From Thermoplasmatota archaeon (lineage in GTDB: Bacteria; Pseudomonadota; Gammaproteobacteria; Burkholderiales; Thiobacillaceae), in NCBI GenBank assembly GCA_023475455.1, contig JAMCVR010000164.1, positions 1-5,615 on the forward strand: 5,615 nt of DNA. The letters are read 5' to 3'. A program made the position numbers and the translations under genes. The notes under the pieces are model-generated. The model had not been told where the DNA came from and did no database searches. It was given only the letters and a program-made list of their open reading frames with translations. Shown one piece after another: positions 1-5,615 of this stretch (the first letter of the stretch is position 1; every line of letters begins with the position of its first letter).

Positions 1-104
1 GCGCGCCTTCAGCAGAACCCGGAACAGTTTATCCAGCGCCTCCAGATGCGGCATCAGCGCAGCCTGCTTCTTCTCCGGTTTGGCCGCGCCGGAGAGCCAG
101 TCCC
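1..104. repeat. Direct repeat, copy at window edge (identical to 623-726)
   Basis: Every base of 1-104 matches 623-726 at a constant offset of 622. Identity stops sharply at 104/105: TTGGCG follows here, ACACCT after 726. The left end is cut by the window, so 104 bp is a minimum length. On the minus strand this copy follows the RNB signature region of rnr, where the remaining RNB and S1 coding sequence should be. It is read in a different frame from the original because 622 is not a multiple of three. It could be the start of a real 622-bp tandem duplication or a contig-end misassembly. Confidence 0.97.
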
Positions 105-1936
105 TTGGCGGGCAGTTTCTCGCCGTTCAGCACCGCCTTGATGCCGCGGTGTACCAGCAGGTCGGGATAGCGCCGGATCGGCGAGGTGAAGTGGGTGTAG
201 GCCTCGTAGGCCAGGCCGAAGTGGCCCTTGTTGTCGGGGCTGTAGATCGCCTGCCTGAGCGAGCGCAGCATCACGGTCTGCAACAGGCCATGATCGGGAC
301 GATCCTTGATCTTCTCCAGGAGCGCCGCGTAATCCTTGGCGTGCGGCTTGTCGCCGCCGCCGAGGTCGAGGCCGAATTCGGCAAGGAATTCGCGCAGCGC
401 AGCGAGCTTTTCCGCCGTCGGGCCTTCGTGCACCCGGTACAGCGCAGGCTGTTTGTGCTCGTGCAGGAAATCCGATGCGCAGACGTTGGCCGCCAGCATG
501 CATTCCTCGATGATGCGGTGGGCGTCGTTGCGGATCACCGGAACGATCTCCCTGATCTTGCCCTGGTCGTCGAAAATGATCTGCGTCTCGGTCGAGCCGA
601 AATCGATCGCGCCGCGCTTGGCGCGCGCCTTCAGCAGAACCCGGAACAGTTTATCCAGCGCCTCCAGATGCGGCATCAGCGCAGCCTGCTTCTTCTCCGG
701 TTTGGCCGCGCCGGAGAGCCAGTCCCACACCTGGTTGTAGGTCAGCCGCGCGTGCGAATAGATCACAGCCGGGTAGAAGCGATATTCCTTGATGCTGCCG
801 GTGCTGGTGATGCGCATGTCGCACACCATCGACAGGCGGTCGACCTCGGGGTTGAGCGAACACAGGCCGTTGGACAGCGCCTCCGGAAGCATGGGAATGA
901 CGCGACGCGGGAAGTACACCGAGTTGCCGCGGTTGTAGCCTTCGCCGTCGAGCGCATCGCGCGGCTGCACGTAATGGCTGACGTCGGCGATCGCCACCAC
1001 CAGGCGGAAGCCGCTGCGGCCGAGCGGTTCGCAGTACACCGCGTCGTCGAAGTCGCGCGCGGTCTCGCCGTCGATGGTGACGAGCGGCAGATGGCGGATG
1101 TCCTCGCGCCCGGCCATGTCCTTCTTCAGCACCTTGTTCGGCAGCCTGGACGCCTGCGCCTCGACGTCGGGCGGAAACACATAGGGCAGATCGTGCTTCC
1201 TCAACGCGATCTCGATTTCCATGCCGGGGCCGGTGAAGCTGCCCAGCACCTCGGTGACGCGGCCCACCGCCTCGTTGTGCGCGCCGGGCTGGGTGACGAT
1301 TTCCACCGTCACCACCTGGCCGGACTGCGCGGCGCCGGCGTGTTCGGCCGGGACGAGAATATCCTGGTTGATGCGGCGGTTTTCCGCGATCAGGAAGCCG
1401 ACGCCGCCCTCGAGGTAGTAGCGGCCGACGACGAACTTGTTGACGTGCTCCAGCACCTCGACGATCTTGGCCTCGCGCCGTCCGCGGCGGTCGAAGCCCG
1501 CCACCCGCACCATCACGCGGTCGCCGTGCAGCACGCGGTGCATCTCCTTGGGCGACAGGTAGAGATCGTCGCCGCCCTCGTCCGGCACCACGAAGCCGAA
1601 GCCGTCGGGATGGCCTTCGACGCGGCCCTTGATGAGATCCAGTTTGTCCGGCAGGCACAACTGGCGCTTGCGGTTGAGCATCAGCTGGCCGTCGCGCTGC
1701 ATCGCGCCGAGGCGGCGCTGGAACAGGTCGCGCTCGGCCTCGGTGATGTGCAGCTGCTCGACGAATGCGTCGACGTCGACCGGGCAGCCGGCCTCGGTCA
1801 GCAGCTGCAGGATGTATTCCCGGCTCGGCAGCGGCGATTCGTAGCGCTCGGTTTCGCGCTCATAGAACGGGTCGGCCAGGCGTATCGCCGGGATTTTGTG
1901 TTTGCTTGCGCGGCTGCGGGATTTTTTTGCGGGCAT
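29..1936 (-). CDS. rnr: Ribonuclease R (RNB-family 3'-5' exoribonuclease), 3' part replaced by a duplicated segment
   Basis: RNase R degrades RNA processively 3' to 5', including structured RNA, in the cytoplasm. From the ATG at 1936 the order is: a basic N-terminus (about residues 1-15), a winged-helix region (about 33-96), a first cold-shock/OB domain (about 103-145, with GFGFVVPDEGGDDLYL), a second (about 168-230), then the RNB catalytic domain. Its metal-binding motif TIDGETARDFDD carries Asp289, 295, 297 and 298, and the family signature HFTSPIRRYPDLLVHR lies at 582-597. Normal sequence runs to Lys611 (codon 104-106). The last 24 residues are out-of-frame translation of a 104-bp copy of an earlier part of the gene, ending in TAA at 29-31. 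The end of RNB, the S1 domain and the basic tail are therefore missing; E. coli RNase R has about 813 residues against 635 here. A TTG at 1948 (adding MSTK) is an alternative start. I prefer the ATG because the TTG lies inside the tRNA promoter -35 box, but neither has a strong Shine-Dalgarno sequence. Identity is certain; whether the broken 3' end is real is not. Confidence 0.93.
   Translation of the reverse strand: MPAKKSRSRASKHKIPAIRLADPFYERETERYESPLPSREYILQLLTEAGCPVDVDAFVEQLHITEAERDLFQRRLGAMQRDGQLMLNRKRQLCLPDKLDLIKGRVEGHPDGFGFVVPDEGGDDLYLSPKEMHRVLHGDRVMVRVAGFDRRGRREAKIVEVLEHVNKFVVGRYYLEGGVGFLIAENRRINQDILVPAEHAGAAQSGQVVTVEIVTQPGAHNEAVGRVTEVLGSFTGPGMEIEIALRKHDLPYVFPPDVEAQASRLPNKVLKKDMAGREDIRHLPLVTIDGETARDFDDAVYCEPLGRSGFRLVVAIADVSHYVQPRDALDGEGYNRGNSVYFPRRVIPMLPEALSNGLCSLNPEVDRLSMVCDMRITSTGSIKEYRFYPAVIYSHARLTYNQVWDWLSGAAKPEKKQAALMPHLEALDKLFRVLLKARAKRGAIDFGSTETQIIFDDQGKIREIVPVIRNDAHRIIEECMLAANVCASDFLHEHKQPALYRVHEGPTAEKLAALREFLAEFGLDLGGGDKPHAKDYAALLEKIKDRPDHGLLQTVMLRSLRQAIYSPDNKGHFGLAYEAYTHFTSPIRRYPDLLVHRGIKAVLNGEKLPAKGLALRRGQTGEEAGCADAASGGAG
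623..726. repeat. Direct repeat, in-frame original copy inside rnr
   Basis: This is the copy in its proper coding context. On the minus strand it encodes the rnr stretch from the Trp-Asp-Trp region (WDWLSGAAKPEKK) to VLLKAR, continuous with conserved RNase R sequence on both sides. That makes it the source and the 1-104 segment the displaced copy. Confidence 0.97.
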
Positions 1937-1941
1937 CTTCG

Positions 1942-1970
1942 TTGACAATTTATGGTTGGCTCTCTAAAAT
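1942..1970 (+). promoter_or_regulatory. Sigma70 promoter for tRNA-Leu
   Basis: A perfect -35 box TTGACA (1942-1947), a 17-bp spacer and a -10 box TAAAAT (1965-1970, five of six consensus bases) point at the tRNA. Transcription should start near 1977-1978, about six bases before the mature tRNA 5' end at 1984. The bases just after the -10 are GCGCGCC (1971-1977), a GC-rich discriminator of the kind found at stable-RNA promoters under stringent (ppGpp) control; that regulation is inferred. The -35 box begins only 5 bp beyond the rnr ATG on the other strand and overlaps the alternative rnr TTG start. Confidence 0.88.
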
Positions 1971-1983
1971 GCGCGCCTTCACT

Positions 1984-2070
1984 GCCCAGATGGCGGAATT
2001 GGTAGACGCACTAGGTTCAGGTCCTAGCGGTGGCAACACTGTGGAGGTTCGAGTCCTCTTCTGGGCACCA
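1984..2070 (+). tRNA. tRNA-Leu (anticodon CAG)
   Basis: This is an 87-nt class II tRNA with an encoded 3' CCA. The acceptor stem GCCCAGA (1984-1990) pairs fully with TCTGGGC (2060-2066), followed by the discriminator base A and CCA. The anticodon arm is CTAGG-TTCAGGT-CCTAG, putting anticodon CAG at 2018-2020, which reads CUG. There is a long variable arm (GTG-GCAA-CAC) and a T arm with loop TTCGAGT. A long variable arm, A73 and the CAG anticodon identify leucine. It is the only plus-strand gene in the window and has its own promoter and terminator. CUG is likely the main leucine codon in this GC-rich genome, so this tRNA is probably important. Confidence 0.98.
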
Positions 2071-2096
2071 AACGCAGCTAAGAAGTAAAGCTTGAT

Positions 2097-2127
2097 GCAA
2101 AAAGCCGACCTCGTGTCGGCTTTTTGC
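2097..2127. terminator. Bidirectional intrinsic terminator between tRNA-Leu and purA
   Basis: This is a perfect 13-bp inverted repeat: GCAAAAAGCCGAC (2097-2109), loop CTCGT, GTCGGCTTTTTGC (2115-2127). Read on either strand it gives a GC-rich hairpin followed by five Us. It lies 26 bp after the tRNA CCA and 23 bp past the purA stop codon, so it should end both convergent transcripts. Confidence 0.92.
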
Positions 2128-2150
2128 TTGTGTAAAACTCATTGCGGGCA

Positions 2151-3464
<1,314 letters not shown>

Positions 3465-4430
3465 TTATTGTGTAGCCGAGCCTGCGATGACCAGTTCGCG
3501 CAAATCCAGACTGAAACCGGTGGCCGGGCGCGCCCGGCCGAATACCCGCCCCACCTCGTCGTAGCGCCCGCCCTGCGCGATCGCATGGCTGCGCCCGCCG
3601 GTGTAGACGGCGAACACGACCCCGCTGTGATAGCCGTAGCCGCGCAGTTCGGCCAGATCGTAGGCCGCCTCGACGTCGGCCAGCCCCTGGTCGAGCGTCT
3701 CCAGGGTGTCCAGTGCGCGCTCGACCGCCCCCAGTTGCGGCAGGCGCGCACGCGCCTCGGCCAGCACGCTGCGGTCGCCGTACATCTGCGGCAGCGCGGC
3801 GAAGGCGTCGCGCAGGGCGATGGGCAGACCGGCCGTCAAGACCGCCACGGCGCTGCCGTCCTTGGCCTGCAGCGCGCCGAACAGCTGATGCTCGACCTCG
3901 CCGGTAAGCCCGGCTTCCTGCGCCAGCGCGCGATAGACGCCGACGTGGCCGATGTCGAGCTGCACGGCTTTCACGCCGCACGCGGACAGGCCCTGCAGCA
4001 TCAGCGTGAGGATTTCGAGGTCCGCGTCGGCACCGGCCTCGCCATACAGTTCGGCACCGATCTGGATCGGTTCGCGCGAGCGATGGAAGCCGTCGGATTG
4101 GGTGTGCAAGACGCTCCCCGCATAGCACAGGCGGTTCACCGCATTGGCGGCGAGCAGATGGGCATCGATGCGCGCCACCTGCGGCGTGATGTCGGCGCGC
4201 ACGCCCATCAGCCGCCCGCTCAATTGGTCGACCAGCTTGAAGGTCTTGAGATCGAGATCGGCCCCCACCCCGGTCAGCAGCGACTCGACGTATTCCATCA
4301 GCGGCGGGATCACCAGCTGATAGCCGCGGCTGCGGAACAGGTCGAGCAGCGCGCGCCGCATGTCTTCCATGCGCCAGGCCTGCGGCGGCAATACGTCCTC
4401 GACGTTTTCGGGCAATAACCAGGCGGTCAT
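3465..4430 (-). CDS. hisZ: ATP phosphoribosyltransferase regulatory subunit, short form
   Basis: HisZ is a catalytically inactive relative of histidyl-tRNA synthetase. It assembles with short-form HisG to make and regulate ATP phosphoribosyltransferase, the first step of histidine biosynthesis. The protein has the class II synthetase fold motifs: an N-terminal WLLPENVEDVLPP, the motif-2-like GVRADITPQVAR (76-87), REPIQIGAELYG (119-130), RGYGYHSG (263-270) and the motif-3-like GGRYDEVG (287-294). The similarity (WLLPENxxDVLP, ARIDAHLL, GRARPATGFSLDLREL) is to HisZ rather than HisS. At 321 residues it stops soon after FSLDLREL, whereas HisZ proteins I recall from Burkholderia and relatives continue for about 60 residues. 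Only 15 bp, occupied by the purA ribosome site, follow the stop, so I see a short natural form rather than a local frameshift. The ATG starts 1 nt after the yjeT stop with no strong Shine-Dalgarno, suggesting coupled translation. hisG is not in the window. Confidence 0.95.
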   Translation of the reverse strand: MTAWLLPENVEDVLPPQAWRMEDMRRALLDLFRSRGYQLVIPPLMEYVESLLTGVGADLDLKTFKLVDQLSGRLMGVRADITPQVARIDAHLLAANAVNRLCYAGSVLHTQSDGFHRSREPIQIGAELYGEAGADADLEILTLMLQGLSACGVKAVQLDIGHVGVYRALAQEAGLTGEVEHQLFGALQAKDGSAVAVLTAGLPIALRDAFAALPQMYGDRSVLAEARARLPQLGAVERALDTLETLDQGLADVEAAYDLAELRGYGYHSGVVFAVYTGGRSHAIAQGGRYDEVGRVFGRARPATGFSLDLRELVIAGSATQ

Positions 4431-4431
4431 T

Positions 4432-4620
4432 TCAGTTCAGCCACATCAACACAAAAAGGCCACCCAGCATCGAGGCGGCTCCGATAAACCGCAATTGGCC
4501 GTCCCTGAGTTCCAGCATCCTGCTGAAGCCTTCGCGCCACACGGCAGGCGCGGCAAACGGCAGGATACCCTCGATCACCAGCAGCAGGCCGATCGCCGCC
4601 AGCCAGTCGGAGCCTGTCAT
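4432..4620 (-). CDS. yjeT: DUF2065 (YjeT-like) small membrane protein
   Basis: A 62-residue protein starting MTGSDWLAAIGLLLVIEGIL. It has two predicted membrane helices, about residues 5-23 and 44-60, joined by a short polar loop containing WREGFSRMLELRDGQLR. This matches DUF2065, whose E. coli member YjeT (about 65 residues) lies at the same place between hflC and purA. Its function is not established; the position suggests a link to the HflKC/FtsH membrane complex, which is inference. The ATG shares an ATGA overlap with the hflC stop, and the TGA is 1 nt from the hisZ start. The reading frame is open far upstream through hflC, but only this Met start fits the family size and the overlap. 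Confidence 0.92.
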   Translation of the reverse strand: MTGSDWLAAIGLLLVIEGILPFAAPAVWREGFSRMLELRDGQLRFIGAASMLGGLFVLMWLN

Positions 4621-5498
4621 TGACCGCCGGCGGCACGCGGGTTCTTCATGTACTTGAAGAAGTCGGCGCTGGGATCGAGCACCATCACGTCGCTCTTGCT
4701 CTTGAAGCTTTCGCGATAGGCCTGCATCGACCGGTAGAACGCATAAAACTCGGCATTCTTGCCATAGGCGGCGGCATACACGGCCGAAGCCTTGGCGTCG
4801 CCCTCGCCCTTGACGCGCTGGGCATCGCGGTAGGCTTCGGCGACGATCACGTCCTTCTGCTTGTCGGCGTCGGCCTTGATCTTTTCGGCTTCGGCCGCGC
4901 CGGTCGAGCGCAGCTCGTTGGCCACCTGCTTGCGCTCGGCTTCCATCCGGCGGTAGACGTTTTCCGACACGGTTTCCGGCAGGTCGACCCGCTTGATCCG
5001 CACGTCCACCACCTGCACGCCGATCTTGCGCGCGTCGGTGTCGGCCTTGGCGCGGATGATGCTCATGATCTCCTCGCGGCGGCCCGACACCACCTCGTTG
5101 ATGGTGCGTTTGCCGAACTCCGCGCGCAGGCCGTCGTTGACCGTCTGGTTGAGGCGGATCTGCGCCCGCGTCTCGTCGCCGCCGACCGACACGTAAAACT
5201 GCCGCGCATCGATCACGCGCCATTTGATGAAGGAATCGACCAGCACGTTCTTCTTTTCCGAGGTGATGAAACGCTCGGGATCGGCGGAGTCGAGCGTCAG
5301 GATGCGCGTATCGAAATAGCGCACGTTCTGCACCAGCGGCAGCTTGAAATACAGGCCAGGCTTGGTCTTCACCGACACCACCTCGCCCAGCTGGAACACC
5401 ATGGCGTTCTGCCGTTGATCGACGGTAAACATGCTGCCGCTCAACACCACCAGCAGCACAACCAGGCCGATCAGCAGGGAAGCGATATTCTTGCTCAT
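4617..5498 (-). CDS. hflC: HflC, SPFH/band-7 modulator of FtsH protease
   Basis: HflC forms with HflK a large membrane complex that encloses FtsH and modulates its protein-degrading activity. The 293-residue protein begins with one N-terminal membrane anchor (about residues 6-24, IASLLIGLVVLLVVLSG). An SPFH/band-7 domain follows, starting with FTVDQRQNAMVFQLGEV and PGLYFKLPLVQNV. Next come a charged Ala/Glu/Lys-rich helical region (about 185-245, with RRMEAERKQVANELRSTGAA and KGEGDAKASAVYAAAYG) and a C-terminal end containing DFFKYMKNP. The length is a little under E. coli HflC (about 334). GGGAGGA (5505-5511) lies 6 nt before the ATG, inside the end of hflK. The hflK stop overlaps the ATG as ATGA, and the same arrangement recurs at the end with yjeT, so all three are probably translated in a coupled way. 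Confidence 0.97.
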   Translation of the reverse strand: MSKNIASLLIGLVVLLVVLSGSMFTVDQRQNAMVFQLGEVVSVKTKPGLYFKLPLVQNVRYFDTRILTLDSADPERFITSEKKNVLVDSFIKWRVIDARQFYVSVGGDETRAQIRLNQTVNDGLRAEFGKRTINEVVSGRREEIMSIIRAKADTDARKIGVQVVDVRIKRVDLPETVSENVYRRMEAERKQVANELRSTGAAEAEKIKADADKQKDVIVAEAYRDAQRVKGEGDAKASAVYAAAYGKNAEFYAFYRSMQAYRESFKSKSDVMVLDPSADFFKYMKNPRAAGGQ

Positions 5499-5615
5499 GG
5501 CCGATCCTCCCGGTCACGATTGCGGAAGGCGTCGCGCGCGCGCGTATCCACCGGCGCGGGCGCCGTCGTGGCCGGCGCTTGCGACAGCACGTCCGGAGCG
5601 CCGCCGTAGGGCTGG
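5495..5615 (-). CDS. hflK: HflK, C-terminal end only (partial)
   Basis: The last 39 codons of a gene entering from the right edge, read from 5614 down, end in a TGA that overlaps the hflC ATG. The peptide is Ala/Pro-rich (VLSQAPATTAPAPVDTRARD), then charged (AFRNRDREDRP). This suits the low-complexity cytoplasmic or periplasmic tail typical of HflK proteins after the SPFH and helical domains. No conserved domain is inside the window. The call rests on position directly upstream of hflC, the ATGA overlap and this tail composition. The neighbouring frame, ending at 5514, is open too but gives an Arg-rich peptide with no HflK likeness and no overlap. Confidence 0.85.
   Translation of the reverse strand, partial: QPYGGAPDVLSQAPATTAPAPVDTRARDAFRNRDREDRP
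5505..5511 (-). promoter_or_regulatory. Ribosome binding site for hflC
   Basis: GGGAGGA on the minus strand, 6 nt before the hflC ATG and embedded in the last codons of hflK. It fixes the hflC start and, with the ATGA overlap, points to reinitiation after hflK. Confidence 0.8.

Noticed and set aside
1..104. Repeat as part of a CRISPR array or mobile-element terminal repeat
   Set aside because: There are only two copies, over 100 bp long, both derived from rnr coding sequence. No regular spacers, transposase, inverted ends or target-site duplication are visible.
80..1945. Plus-strand open frame of 621 codons opposite rnr
   Set aside because: It mirrors rnr, with low-complexity reverse-frame composition. 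It also runs through the duplicated segment junction without any domain, so it is a shadow of a high-GC gene.
1765..2088. Plus-strand frame ending MAELVDALGSGPSGGN and continuing through the tRNA
   Set aside because: The end is simply a translation of the tRNA-Leu gene, a familiar spurious-protein pattern next to leucine tRNAs. The first part is antisense to rnr.
4621..5517. Upstream extension of the yjeT frame through hflC, giving a 361-codon frame
   Set aside because: Only the last 62 codons resemble a known family. The rest is Arg-rich out-of-frame hflC, and the ATGA overlap marks the true start.
5533..5544. Alternating CG run of 12 bp, possible Z-DNA
   Set aside because: It lies within hflK coding sequence for Arg/Ala codons and is short enough to arise by chance in such GC-rich DNA.
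4620..5609. Plus-strand frame of 329 codons opposite hflC
   Set aside because: Antisense to a clear SPFH-domain gene, with His/Leu/Ala-rich reverse-frame composition and no domain.

Overview
The window is a conserved housekeeping region of a high-GC Gram-negative bacterium, most likely a betaproteobacterium. The gene order matches the enterobacterial hflK-hflC-yjeT-purA-(nsrR)-rnr block. Here hisZ sits between yjeT and purA, which I associate with Betaproteobacteria, and a tRNA-Leu stands where E. coli has nsrR. The family-level placement is inferred from synteny and protein similarity recalled from memory.

Layout from the right edge, along the minus strand: the 3' end of hflK (5495-5615, partial), hflC (4617-5498), a 62-residue DUF2065/YjeT membrane protein (4432-4620), hisZ (3465-4430) and purA (2151-3449). 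These are packed as one operon: hflK/hflC and hflC/yjeT share 4-bp ATGA overlaps, yjeT and hisZ are 1 nt apart, and hisZ and purA are 15 nt apart. A perfect 13-bp inverted repeat at 2097-2127 with T-tracts on both strands ends the operon. It also ends the only plus-strand gene, tRNA-Leu(CAG) at 1984-2070. The tRNA has its own near-consensus sigma70 promoter (1942-1970) with a GC-rich discriminator. Past it, rnr (RNase R) runs on the minus strand to the left edge.

Functionally the operon joins a membrane quality-control module (HflK/HflC, modulators of FtsH, plus YjeT) to nucleotide-linked metabolism. HisZ is the regulatory partner of the first histidine enzyme, and PurA makes the first committed step from IMP to AMP. 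RNase R is a processive 3'-5' exonuclease for structured RNA.

The one real anomaly is at the left edge. Bases 1-104 are a perfect direct copy of 623-726 inside rnr, 622 bp apart. The copy replaces the expected 3' part of rnr, shifts the frame and ends the reading frame at 29. It has the geometry of a 622-bp tandem duplication cut by the window edge, or of an assembly artefact at a contig end. I see no phage, CRISPR, insertion sequence, defence system or other novel system here.
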